This document shows, in pieces, positions 22,486 through 33,260 of a DNA stretch of 64,000 nucleotides; position 1 is the stretch's first letter; each line of letters opens with the position of its first letter. The stretch is from Platanthera guangdongensis (Eukaryota; Streptophyta; Magnoliopsida; Asparagales; Orchidaceae), in NCBI GenBank assembly GCA_039583875.1, contig CM077153.1, positions 69,386,482-69,450,481 of the forward strand, in the 5' to 3' direction. The translations under genes were made by a program, and so were the position numbers. The notes beneath the pieces are model-generated. The model was not told the origin of the DNA. It saw only the letters and a list, made by a program, of their open reading frames with translations, and made no database searches.

Positions 22486-22998
22486 CACGGCCCTCCACTC
22501 GCTTGAAGTGAACCGACCATCATGGTCCGAAACAATCGTCCTGGGGATGCCATGGTATCTGACAAACTGCTCCACGAATAGTCTCACCAAAACTTCAACT
22601 GGAGTATCCTTCCAGACTGGAATAAAGCACGGTACCTTGGTCAGTCTGTCTACTATGACCCATATAGAATCATGCCCAGACTGGGAGCGAGGTAGTCCGT
22701 GCACAAAATCCATAGTGATGTCCTTGAACTTCCACTCTGGGACTGGCAATGGCTGTAATAAACCTACCGGGCTCTTGCATTCCACCTTAACGCGCTGGCA
22801 CGTCTCACAATGTGTCACAAAGTGGGTGATCTCCCTCTTCATCCCAGGCTAATATATAGTCCTCCGCAAATCTGCCCACATCTTGGTGATGCCGGGATGT
22901 ACTGAATATCTGGAGCAATGTGCCTCTCTAAGTATATCATCCCGGATACCGCCTCCTGCTGGTATATAAAGGCGTCCACGGAATCGAAGGAGATCATC
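22486..22998 (-). pseudogene. int: gypsy integrase N-terminal zinc domain and first half of core
   Basis: Continuation of the integrase at 17220-18049. The zinc domain runs from about 22998 to 22800 (H-SRYSVH ... CETC), with a stop at about 22852 where the family has Trp (TGG to TAG). The core starts DITMDFVHGLPRSQ (first catalytic Asp) and VSDHDGRFTS (second Asp). It ends at the copia target repeat. Confidence 0.87.
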
Positions 22999-23364
22999 CT
23001 ACAGCGTGTAGTTCTCAACCTTGCCCCTTTCCAGGGCGCTGAAAATCGGCTCTAATGCAGCATCCAGCCTCTGATGCGCCATAATGCGCTCCCGAATGTC
23101 ATCATCACTGATCATAGAGCTCACTGATCCAAACTTGTTTTTCACAAATAGAACCGCAACGTTCCTATGTGACATACTTGGGCGTATAAAGCCTTGCTCC
23201 AGCAACTCTTGCAACTGGACCTTTTGTTCCGCCATCTCCTTCGGCACAACACGATATGGTGAGCCTTCCAAACTCAATAGAGAAGTCCATCTCCCGCTAG
23301 GGTGGTAACCCCGGAAGAACCTTAGGAAACACATTAACATACTTCGATACAATAGGAACATCAC
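22999..23364 (-). pseudogene. RT N-terminus joined to integrase N-terminus by deletion
   Basis: The first 80 residues are the RT approach (MAEQKVQLQELLEQGFIRPS, VLFVKNKFGS). The next residues (ISDDDIRERIMAHQRLD) belong to the segment just before the integrase zinc domain. The RT palm with its YXDD-type motif, the thumb and RNase H, about 1.3 kb, are missing at a junction near 23130. The frame is open across the junction. Confidence 0.75.
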
Positions 23365-23703
23365 TCACACTAGGCTTCAGCTCAACAACTTCCAATAGTG
23401 TGAATAACAACTCCACGCCCTTCCGAACTTCCTTGACTACTTGGTTAGTAGACAACAATGCCTTACTTGATCCTCACATACCAGCGAATTTAGTCTATCA
23501 TTTGGTGTTCTGCCCTAGTGAGACTTCCTTAGAGTTGCAACCTATAGGCACGCTACTCTAAGAGACAGTCCATACCAAAGTTTACATTAAACTCCGATAT
23601 CGGGAGGATAAATGCTTCCAATACAAAATCCCAACTTCCTGTCTGCACCTCAACACAGCAGGCTCGATCCGCGTGCATTAAGCACCCATTAGGTAGCAGC
23701 ACA
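23365..23703 (-). pseudogene. pr: gypsy protease C-terminal part, several stops
   Basis: Homologous to 9579-9956 (EFNVNFGMDCLLE, VVKEVRKG, SVSDVPIV) with stops. It continues at 25237-25350 on the far side of a solo LTR. Confidence 0.7.
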
Positions 23704-25236
23704 TGAAAGTCCACTTAGTGTCAACTACCTTCACCTATGGGGGGGAATAGGTGTCTTGCAATGTTTTTGCGGAATTAAAGTCGTACCTACACAAGAAAAC
23801 AAAACAACACAACACAGAAAGGACACCAGCAAATTATAGTGGTTCCCCGATTTGGGTGCATCCACTTTCCCCCTTCGACCTATCTCCCAACCAGGGACGA
23901 CTCAGTCACTTCACCAACAGGATTGAAATCCAATCCTTGCACTAACGGAAGGAACCCTTCCACACGTAGGAGTCACCACTCCCACAATACGGGTTGCACC
24001 CAACCCTTACAACTAGGGACCAATCGGTCCGTTACAAAGAAATTGAAAATAGATTGTATAAGAAATACAAACAACTTATGGAGAATAAGGTGCCCCTCTT
24101 CGTTCGATGACGTGTTCTTGAAGTCAACGAAGAGTCCACAACCCTAGATCTCACTTGGAGAGAATCTCCCCGAAACCGGCGGCGGCAAGAAGGGCGGCGG
24201 CTTGGTTCTCGGGATCGGCGGCGACAACGGCGTGCTGCGGCTGTTCTTTGGAGATTCAATCTTCGTAGCAAATCTAGCAAGGTCTTCGAACGGTCACACT
24301 AGGATCGATCGTCTCGATCGATTCGGAAGGGGAAGGTTTTCCCGATCAACGAATCAAGAGACAAAGGATCTCTGGTTAGACGCGTGAGACGATGTGCTTG
24401 GCTGAGCTTCTGTCGCCGGGAGATCTGGAAGAAACCACGATCAAAAGCCGGCGATCAACTGGCACGAGCGGCGACGGCGGCGGAGCAAGTTTCACGATCT
24501 AGGTCACGTCGGCAGCTCGGATTTTTCTTTTTAAATTTCTTGATCGGCTGTTCAAAAATACGCGAATATTTATACAGTAGAATACTTCTTTATGACCGTT
24601 GTGGGTCCCACCAGAAGAAACCCTAAAACCGGTTCAAAACAGCGCCTTAACATTTGATCTGGTCCAGCGTGCTTCAGAAATTCGCCTAAGGCAAAATCGG
24701 CGAGAATCGAAGGTGATTCTCGTCGAATCAGCAAGAATCAACTAGTGATTCTCGACGATTTTGACTTAGCGACAGATTTGCACGCTCTGATTTAGCCGGA
24801 TAGAGACGGCGAGAATCAGCCGGTGATTCTCGACGATTCGGCGAGAATCACTAGTGATTCTCGCCGAATCGGCGAGAATCACTTGGTGATTCTCGTCGAT
24901 TATTACTTAGACGATTTTTCGTCTTTCCACCCATAAGCTGCTCTTTGACCCATCCTTGCTCCTTGTCTGCTCTTGCATTATCACAGCCCTGTACTTGAAA
25001 ATAAGTACACTCCAATAGAGAGAGTACACGTAGGCCAACACACTGATCTGCTCAATGAGGGATTACATCGCGCAGACCCGTGTATATTGACCTACTGCAC
25101 CCTGACATTAGTGTGTACTTAGCGTGGAATAACTGCAAGCACAACTTGAAAGATTTCATCAAATACATTGTGAATTCATCTTAGCTTGACAGGTGGCTTC
25201 CTCAAATCCAGGTAATTGTGGATACAATACCCAACA
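23704..25236 (-). repeat. Solo copia LTR (about 1533 bp)
   Basis: The plus-strand left end TGAAAGTCCAC and right end ...ATACCCAACA match the ends of the Sirevirus-like LTRs in style (minus strand TGTTGGGTAT...CTTTCA). It contains the GGGGGG-AATAGG block and the GTGGTTCCCC...CATCCACTTTCCCCCTTCG block also present at 32985-33160. It is flanked by ACAT on both sides (23701-23704 and 25237-25240, overlapping the LTR edge by one base). U3 at 24679-24900 has nine or so GATTCTCG(C/A/T)CGA / TCGGCGAGAATC palindromes; CTGTATAAATA at 24567-24577 (minus) is a TATA box. No internal sequence: a product of LTR-LTR recombination. Confidence 0.78.
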
Positions 25237-25480
25237 ACATATTCACTCGATCTTTCGGCGTAAACGAAGGCAATGCAATACGCCCTACGAAGTCCTCCGA
25301 CAGAAAAGAATGAGAAGCTCACGTATCAAACAGTGCTCTCCCCGGATGTTCCCATATCAGGACAAAGCCTAATTCAAACCAATCACACACAAGCAACGCA
25401 CAAGGTACTAAGTATGAAAAGCAGCAATAACTGAATCTTAACTCATACCTGTTACGACGTCACTTTGATTTATGGCCTCC
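25237..25480 (-). pseudogene. pr: gypsy protease active-site part
   Basis: A minus-strand frame reads FDT-stop-ASHSFLSEDFVG near 25300-25330. This is the protease signature FDTGASHSF with the active-site Gly codon changed to TGA. It runs into the solo LTR at 25236 and resumes at 23703. Confidence 0.72.
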
Positions 25481-26600
25481 TATTGGCCAAGGTTATAAAC
25501 TTGGGGTTGTGCTTGGGATGCAATCGATTCTACCACTGTCGTTCCCTTTTCAGCATAAGACGTACCCGTCTTTTTCTCCCCTATTGGACCACTCCAGTAT
25601 TCTCGAGCGATATGATCCACCTTTCCATAGGTATAACATGTGAGCGGACCTCTCCCAGACATTACTCCAGACACAGGAGAAGAAGGAGCTGGTAAAGAAG
25701 TTTTAGGCTTCATTTTCCACGGTTGAAACATTGACTTTGGAGAACTAGGTACTTTAAATTCTGTCTTCTTCCCTACCAAGTCATTTTTATGCTGCATTTG
25801 CTTCTTATCTAGCTCAAGGGAATAAGCCATATTGAGTAAGGAAACACTGCATCATCGGTCCTTAGAGTAGAAACTGTAGATCATCTCTCATCCCTTCATA
25901 GAATCGATTTGTTTTTCATTCCTCATCTGCAAACGTAAAGCTTGCATGTCTTCTCAACCTCATAAACCTGTGCAAGTAATCATCCACTGACCTCTCGCCT
26001 TGAGTTAGCCTTTTAAATTGGTTCTCCGTCGCAATCCGCCGTGTCGATGGAAGGTATCTTGCCAGAAAACACCTTGAGAATTCCTCCATTGAGATCTCAA
26101 TAAACTGCTGACCAGCAAATTGGTGCAGCTACAACTCATCCCACCATAATCTTGCCTCACCATCCATCAAGAAGGTATTCTTAGTGACTTTTTGCCACTC
26201 TTCCATTTTAGTTGCCGTCAGGACCCTCTTTATTCTTGATAGCCAATCTTCGGCCTGTGTAGGGGTTCCAGTACCCACAAACATCGGGGGATTGAAACTC
26301 ATCATGTGTTTCAGCTGCTTTTCCGTCACTCTCCTTGTTGCCACTAGCTCAATGGCCACCTGTCGCACAGCCACATGCTACACCACGCCAACTAGTTCCT
26401 CGGCTATCGCAGGAATAGGAGGTTGTCTCTGACCCCTGGTTGCACATTAATCATTAATAACACAACTTCAACAACCAACCTTATAGTTTCCGCCGAAGGA
26501 GGAGGTGTTGACACCTCATTTGGTGCACTACTCTCCACCGTACGCTTGGGTTATTGATGCCCCGCACCACTTCTAGTTGCCTACAATGTGAAACACACAA
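25480..26600 (-). pseudogene. gag: Del/Tekay-like Gag, decayed
   Basis: 26129-26374 holds the capsid core (MSFNPPMFVGTGTPTQAEDW, WWDEL). 25480-25830 holds the C-part with a damaged zinc knuckle, CYTYGKVDHIAREYW, in which two of the three Cys are lost. 25850-26120 links the two in shifted frames. The N-terminus reaches about 26590 with stops. Order and orientation fit the pol at 17220-23364. Confidence 0.78.
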
Positions 26601-26784
26601 ATAAGCAACTACAAATATTTCCAAAAACAATCACAGGAACATACCAGTTCCAAAAACATGTGTATTTTCAATCCTAAGTGAGCATTCATGGGTTCATTAT
26701 TGTTATAACAGTAGAGCACATACAAGCGCTCACCACCCCTTAAAAGAATTCAACCAAGAATTCAAATAAGAAAGACCGAGAACA
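26600..26784 (-). other. 5' leader of the gypsy element
   Basis: Noncoding sequence between the primer site and gag. No open frame or RNA gene seen. Confidence 0.5.
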
Positions 26785-26797
26785 GAATCTGATACTA
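26785..26797 (-). other. Primer binding site, initiator-Met type, one mismatch
   Basis: TAGTATCAGATTC on the minus strand, TGGTATCAGA with one G to A change, four bases from the LTR end at 26802. Confidence 0.65.
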
Positions 26798-26801
26798 ATT
26801 T

Positions 26802-27352
26802 TGTAAAGCTGATGCATCGGCAAGTGCACCGATCGCTGTCAAGTAATAATTTTGGGAATAGCTTCCCTAAATGTCGATCTTGAGGGAATGTAGGTTGGGT
26901 ATCGTGATTGCGTCGCAAAAAGATCGTTACTAAGTGTTAAACAAAACAACAAAGTTGGTTGGTTTTCGATTCCTAATGCTAATAAAACAAAAAGAGAACT
27001 AATGCGGGTCTTAAGCACTGCTTCGCTTAGTGGATGGAACTAGTGCAGGCTGCTTTGCCGTGCTTCATGAGGCGAATGGACGGAGAGCAAGCAGATGGAA
27101 TGAACAAATGTGCGGAGTGTGAGGGTCGCAATCACCTCTTCAACTACCAAAACTAGCCTTTGCTAGAGTCGTTCTAGTGCACGAGTAGAGTGGATGTGAA
27201 TGGAGGCGAGTGCATCACAGTTAACAAAGAAGATGTAACTATCCCAAGCAAACTTCATTCATAGACAAAGAAAAGTTCAGGTACATTACAAGCTTAAGAA
27301 TACACTTCACTATGAGAAGAGGTAGAATAAATTGATAAGGGGAAAGCCTAGC
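26802..27352 (-). repeat. LTR, proximal part (split by Sirevirus insertion)
   Basis: This is the end of a minus-strand LTR (...GCTTTACA next to the primer site). It contains GGCAAGTGCACCGATCG followed by TCAAGTAATAA, a block common in plant gypsy LTRs. The LTR is cut at 27348-27352 (CTAGC) by the Sirevirus and continues at 37135. By position it is the 5' LTR of the gypsy element to its left, but it does not resemble the LTR at 14600-17121. Confidence 0.65.
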
Positions 27353-28583
27353 TGTTGGGTACACTGTTAATATGTACCAGATTTGGAGAAGCCTCATCAT
27401 AATCAATGATATACATCAATTTGTATTTGATGTATGTTTGAGTTTCATTGTGCAGGTTTAAGGATTGGAAGAAAATTTTCTAAGTACAAGTGTCGACACT
27501 TGTGAAGAATTATGTCGACACTTGTGAAGAATTATGTCGACACCTAAAGAAGAAGTTGAGTCAACATCCAGGCATTGTGTCGACACCAACAGAAGAAGCT
27601 GTGTCGACACCCAGACTTGTGTCGACACTTGTGAAGAATTATGTTGACACCTAAAGAAGAAGCTGAGTCGACACTCAGACTTGAGTCGACACCTGAGCCA
27701 GGAGTTATGTCGACACTGAAAGTAGAAGCTATGTCAACACACAGGAGTAATGTCGACACTGAATGCAGAAGCTGTGTTGACATCCAGGAGTTATCTCGAT
27801 AATGGAAGCAAAATTATGTCGACACAGAGGGCTTGTGTCGACACATTTCACATATGCTGTGTCGAGTACCAGAAGAATGACTATGTCGACACATGGAGTG
27901 TTGTGTCGACATCATCAAGACTTGTTTCGACACTTAGTACATTTGTGTCGACACAAGTGAAGCAGTTTGCTGAGTGGTTCTTGCTAAGTTAGAAAGTCTT
28001 TGAAAAATCAGCTGTCATAACCAACCGGTCTGACACCTTTGTCAGAACTGATCGAAGACTGTTACAAACCCTTATCAGGTGGTAATCAGGAGGAAACTCT
28101 ATATAAAGGACTGGTTCGATACAAAATAAGACGATGACATAGCAAGGAAAAGAGAACACACAACACTAAGAAGTGAATCCTTCAGAGAGAGTTTTCTACA
28201 ACAAGAAAAGGGGAAACCCTTACGAAGGTAGATCCAGATCAGTCTACAAGGAAGATTCAAATCTCATTCTGAATTAAAGGAGTCAGCTATCTGAAGATCA
28301 TCTTCTACATGAAGTGAAGTTCAACCTTATTTTGTTCTATCAAGAAGCTTTGAAACAGCTAAGTTGGGTTGGATCTGAAGATCAGTTTATTCAAGAACTG
28401 ATCAAGAAGCTCACACCAGTGAAGAGATCTATCTGGTGAAATTTTTGTATCTCTTAATCAAACAATTTCTGGTAGGATCTGTTGTAAGATCTTAGTTGTA
28501 ATCCTGTAATTATAAGGGCTGAGGTAGGACATTTGCCTGAGTTGTAGGAGTGGGGTTTCACTCTGAGTTATAAGCCTAGTGAT
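27353..28583 (+). repeat. 5' LTR, first 1231 bases
   Basis: TGTTGGGTACACTG start, matching 35537. The U3 array at 27488-27960 has about 20 GTGTCGACAC-type palindromes; TATATAAAG at 28100-28108 follows. Homology to the 3' LTR stops at 28582, where the RT sequence begins on the other strand. Confidence 0.9.
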
Positions 28584-28925
28584 ACCTGAGGGTTGTTCAA
28601 CATAGACTTCCTCTTTTAAGTCACCATTTAGAAATGTTGACTTTACATCCATCTGATATACCTTAAACCCTTGATAGGCAGCATAGGCCAAGAACAATCT
28701 TATAGCCTCCAACCTTGCCACTGGGGCAAAGGTTTGATCAAAGTCAATCCCTTCCTCTTGCATGTAGCCTTTTGCTACCAATCTGGCCTTATTCTTGATT
28801 ATAGTGCCATTCTCATTAAGTTTGTTTCTGTAGATCCACTTGGTTCCTATGATGTTGTGATCCTTTAGTTTAGGAACCAGTTCCCATACATTACATCTTT
28901 TGAATTGAGTCAGCTCTTCTTGCAT
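28584..28925 (-). pseudogene. rt: copia RT N-terminal part, truncated
   Basis: Contains [52 protein letters not shown] and [25 protein letters not shown], the typical copia RT opening with the first catalytic Asp (QMDV). It ends exactly after EQPSG; the YVDD motif, connection and RNase H are absent. The open frame runs on into LTR sequence. Confidence 0.92.
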
Positions 28926-28934
28926 ATCATCAAT

Positions 28935-30135
28935 CTAGTTTGTATCTAGCATGACTTCTTCAAACTTTTTGGGTTCTATTTGTGACAAGAAGCTAGAACA
29001 TAGGACTGTGTTCATACTTTTGCTTCTTGTTAGAACACCTTGACTTGCATCACCAATAATATGGTGTGCAGGATGATCCTTCAAGTGTCTTCTTACTGGA
29101 AGAAATCTGTCAACCTCATGGACTTCTTCATTTTCCTCAACTTGATGCTCCTCATTGTCTTCTTCATCCAGTGAGTCTTGTTCTCCCCCGGGACAGCAAG
29201 CAACTTTTTCCTCATCCAGCCTAGCAGGTACCTCTTCATTGATGGTCAGCTTGTCCAGCCTATCTGTTAGACCTGTAGAACTAACTAAAGAACAAGACAA
29301 TTCACTGTTAATCAACTTAGATTCATCAAATACAACCTTGATAGATTCCTCTACAACTTGGGTAGTTAAGTTGTAGATTCGGTATGACCTACTATTATTA
29401 TTGTACCTAACAAATATCCCTTCTAGGGATTTGACAGCAAACTTTGTTTGGTATTGCTTACCATTAACTAATACATAACACTTGCTACTAAAGATTCTGA
29501 AGTATGAAATATTTGGTTTTCTGCCTTTCAAAATCTGATAGGGGGTCATCTTATGTTTCTTATTGATGGAGGCTCTATTAAGAACATGACATGCAATATT
29601 TACTACCTCAGCCCAGAAGTACTCAGGGATAGTAGTGTCACTAAGTAGTGTTCTACTTGCCTCAATTAGAGTCCTATTCTTTCTTTCAGCAACTCCATAT
29701 TGCTGAGGAGTTCTAGGTGAGGAGAATTCCTAATGAATCCCAAGTTCATCACATAACATTTTCATATATTCAGACTGAAATTCAGTTCCATGGTCACTTC
29801 TGATTTTGACCACTGAACTGTTATGTTCATTCTGAATTTGTCTAACAAAAGTCTGGAAAACAGTTGGGGTTTCAGATTTCTGCGCCAAGAAGAAAACCCA
29901 TGTGTATGTAGAATAGTCATCCACAATAACTAGTGTGTATACTTTCCTACCAAGACTATGAAATGGCATAGGACCAAACAAATCCATATGCAAGAGATAT
30001 AAACATCTCATTGAATCTTTGATATCAAGTGCATGGAAAGAGGACTTAGTCTATTTGCCCTTTTGGCAAGTTGAACACACACCCTCTTTAATGCACTTGA
30101 ATTGAGAACCATTCCTCACTAACCCCATGCTAAAT
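28935..30135 (-). pseudogene. int: copia integrase, several stops
   Basis: Core: MDLFGPM (first Asp), KIRSDHGTEF (second Asp) and GVAERKNRTL (Glu) at about 29680-30000, with a TAG at about 29730 splitting GIH and EFSSPRTPQQYG. The C-terminal part 28935-29549 has MTPYQILKGRKPNISYFRIF and an acidic linker to RT. The zinc domain is split by a TAG near 30137. Confidence 0.9.
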
Positions 30136-30136
30136 A

Positions 30137-30629
30137 TCTATCCTATTGATTTATAGTTCAGATGGGCAAGCCTCTTGTGCCATTTGACACATAATGAAGC
30201 TTTTTCTCCTGCAACTAGACAAATGGGTGAGTTGTCAAACTCACAATCTATGTTAAGACAATATACATTCCCTTTCCTAGTGCCAGTCAAAATGATCTCT
30301 TGATCACTTGACCTTATTATTTGGCACTCCCCGTTGAGGAAGGAGATGTCATAACCTAGATCACTAAGTTGACATATGCTAATCAGGTTATGTCGTAGAC
30401 CATTCACATAAGACACTTTAGTGATAGTAATTGAATTGCTAAAAATGTTACTAAATCCTTTGATGGTTCCTTTTTCTGATCCACCAAAGATTACTTTGGG
30501 TCCATTTTCTATGGGTACATAGTCCCTCAACATTCTTCTTGTTCCAGTCATATGTCTAGAACATCCACTATCCAAGTACCATATAAGGGTATGGTCACTT
30601 GGATTAACCTGCATCAAATAAAGAATCAC
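30137..30629 (-). pseudogene. pr: copia protease and integrase zinc-domain start
   Basis: WYLDSGCSRHMTG is the protease active site, followed by the GAG-pre-integrase domain (KWHKRLAHLNYKSIG with its two His). In frame for 163 codons, then a TAG. Confidence 0.9.
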
Positions 30630-31320
30630 TTACCCTTAGAACCCAAATTGTTATTGGGTCCTAGGTCATTGTTAGGTTGAAATCCTGCAGCTGTTCTGAC
30701 AGGTAGACTACTCTTGGTTTTAACACTTATGTTGAACCAACAATCCATGGCAAAATGGCCCACCTTACCACAACACCAACACTCAAACCTATTATACCTT
30801 CTCTTAGGTACAGACTTTACTGCTTTGTTGCCAGCAGTTCTGTTGAGTGTAGGTGCTGGAGCAGTAAATCCCAAGACTTCCTCTTGAACCTGATCGGCTT
30901 GCCTATAGTGTGATCTATTGGCATTTGCACCCTTGCCTATGAGATCTTCAAACTAACAGTGACCATGAGTACTATCATGATCATACCTGTTTGTTGGTTG
31001 CATCACTCTCCTAAAGAAAATAGGGGGCTTGGTAGCTAGTGGCTGTGCTGGGGCCTTACCGTTTCTATGAACATTGGTGGCCCTAGTTCTTCCCTTGAAA
31101 CCTAGACCAGTTTTTCCTTTATGATAAATGAAATTATCTATTAAGGGCAAGGATGATTTTGGCTTAGATAATTTAGCAACTAACTCTCTTTCTTGTTGAA
31201 GTTTTGCCTCAAGTTTCTTGATGTGATTTTCCTTGAAAGAGATTGTGCCCATCTGAATAACAGTAATGTTTTTCAGTTTGGCAATCTCCTTCAGTTTTGA
31301 ATCTATCAACATGGCTGAAT
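30626..31320 (-). pseudogene. gag: Sirevirus-type Gag, C-terminal half
   Basis: 30626-30874 has a zinc knuckle CWCCGKVGHFAMDC. 30953-31312 has a coiled-coil-like segment (HIKKLEAKLQQERELVAKL) followed by FIYHKGKTGLGFKG, a hallmark of long Sirevirus Gags. Frame breaks lie at about 30880-30950. Confidence 0.85.
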
Positions 31321-32824
31321 CTCATGCAGCTTGCTTCAGAGACTCAATCTCCTTGGCCTGCTCCTTGACAAGAAACTTGCTCCTCTTAAGAGCTTGCAAC
31401 AACCCACCATACTCATTAATGAGTTGATGTACATCCCCTTCAGATTCAGAACCATCCACATCTCTTCATGCAGAAGTTTCTAATTCTGATGCAGTGCAGT
31501 AATCTGAAGCTGAGGGAGAACTGTATACCTTACTAGGACCTGGCTGATCCTGGCACTAATCATTTTCAAATAGAGCCATCAGCCTTTTATAGCAATAGTC
31601 TTCTGCTCCATTTATTGAGTACAGTATTTGAAGGAATTCTAGTTCCCTAGAATCCTCTTCTGTTGAGATCAGACCAACATATGCTTCATCATTATCTTCA
31701 TCTCCTGATCCTGAAGATGAAGAGTCTTTCCAACTCTTCTACTTCTGAGCAACAAGGGATTTCTCCTTCTTGCCTTTCACTTGATGCTTCTTCTTATCTT
31801 TAGATTCAGTCCTCTTGTCTGGACAGTCAGCTATGACATGTCCAGGCCTATTGCAACAATAACAAACAATCTTAGAATTAGTTTGTTTACTAGGTTTTGA
31901 GGCATACCTGTCCTCCTTGGGAGTCTTCTTTTTCTTGTAATACTCATCCTTGGAAAAGGATGTTGATGTCTTGGTTCTCCATTTCTTCTTTTTATGAACC
32001 TTTGGAATTGCCTTGTAAAGGCAGCAAAGTCCTCATCAGAGGTGTGGCTATCTGATGTGTTATTGTCAAGATTTTCTTCTTCAGCCTTAGCACTCCTTCT
32101 GGGTGGAGAAGAAGACTTTCTCCAACCCTTTCTTGTGCCTTCAGCCTTGAAAGCTACAGACCTTTCTTTGTATTCAGTCCTACTGCTTTTCTCCTCCTCT
32201 TTTCTGGCAGTGAGCTGCATTTCATATGATAGCAGCTTTCCAAATAGTGTGGGTGGAGGTGTATCAGCATGCTTGGCCACTTCTCTGATGACACATATCT
32301 TTGTGTCCCAGTCCTTTGTTAGTGACCTGAGAAACTTGTCATTCAATTCATATGTGCTGAAGACTCTTCCATAGGTCATCAACTCATTGACAATCCTGAA
32401 ACGTTTTGTAACATTCAGCTATGTTGTCAGTCTTGGCTTGTCTAAAGCTCTCATATTCTTGATTCAACATAGATTTCCTGTCCTCTCTGACTTCTTCTGT
32501 TCCCTCCATGTAGACATTCAGGGTGTCCCACATTTCTTTAGAGGTTTTACAGTACACCAGATTCTGAAATGTGCCATCATCTATAGAACTTACTATAATG
32601 TTTTGTGCTCTTTTGTCCAATGTTGCTAAGATGATCTCATCCTTAGTCAATTTAGAATAGCTCTTAGGGGTTTTAACATTTGCATCCAGAGCTGATACCT
32701 TCATTGGAATGAAAGGACCCTCTTGTACTGTGATGTAGATTCTTGGATCAGATGCTTCCATAAACAACCTGACCCTTTCCTTCCATATGCCAAAGCATTC
32801 TTTCCTGCAGATAGGCAGTTTCAT
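31321..32824 (-). pseudogene. gag: Sirevirus-type Gag, N-terminal half
   Basis: 32384-32824 is the capsid N-domain (WKERVRLFMEASDPRIYI), 31831-32382 the capsid C-domain (LTKDWDTKICVIREV) with a basic and acidic linker. A first zinc knuckle CYCCNRPGHVIADC reads in another frame at about 31810-31860. 31321-31740 is an acidic, coiled-coil-like linker with stops. Start chosen at the ATG ending at 32824 because it precedes the conserved CFGIWKERVRLF; another ATG lies upstream near 32860. Confidence 0.87.
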
Positions 32825-32927
32825 ACATCCAAATTCCTTCTAATTCTCTTTTGAACCCATTCTTGAAATCTGTTATTTGCATTGGAGATCCACTCAGACT
32901 GTTAGGTCAATCTTTGAGGAACCTCCC

Positions 32928-32938
32928 TCTGATACCAC
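32928..32938 (-). other. Primer binding site, initiator-Met tRNA type
   Basis: TGGTATCAGAG on the minus strand, two bases from the LTR edge at 32941. Confidence 0.9.
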
Positions 32939-32940
32939 TT

Positions 32941-33260
32941 GAAAGACTTGATTTCAAGAGCCTAGACACCTAGAGGTGGGGGGGGGGTGAATAGGTTCTA
33001 ATTTTTCCTTCAAAATATTAGGCAAATAGCAAAATCTATCTCAGCACAGAAACAATGAAACCACAGAATAATGAACACAGCACAACATACACCAGATTAA
33101 TAGTGGTTCCCCAAGGTATGGGTACATCCACTTTCCCCCTTCGCCTATCTAGCAGTGTACTAGATTCAGCCTAACTACCTTCATTCTTCTCAGATCCGCA
33201 GATCTTACAGCCCAGAACCAAGAATGGTTCCTACAACTCATACTTATACAAGTCCTACCT
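32941..33260 (-). repeat. 5' LTR, last 320 bases, inverted
   Basis: TGAAAGACTTGATTTCAAG at the left edge is the reverse complement of the end of the 3' LTR (37116-37134). Homology ends at 33260 (CCTACCT); the extra ORF follows on the plus strand. Together with 27353-28583 it gives about 1551 bases, against 1598 for the 3' LTR. Confidence 0.9.

Larger units (their letters stand above)
18045..22490 (-). mobile_element. Non-autonomous Ty1/copia element with target repeat CACGG
   Basis: Two LTRs (18050-19615 and 20930-22485) flank 1.3 kb of internal sequence; the target repeat CACGG is perfect at 18045-18049 and 22486-22490. Primer site and polypurine tract place the element on the minus strand. 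The internal part codes only for Gag-like fragments; protease, integrase and RT are missing, so movement depended on a helper. The LTRs differ at a few percent of sites by eye. The host is the integrase gene of the gypsy element around it. Confidence 0.93.

Noticed and set aside
24032..24626. Arg-rich minus-strand frame and plus-strand frames in 24.0-24.6 kb
   Set aside because: Within the solo copia LTR (R-U5 region, GC-rich leader); no matching family.
27488..27960. Satellite DNA or centromere repeat
   Set aside because: The array is short, irregular and bounded within an LTR that also has a TATA box and target repeats.
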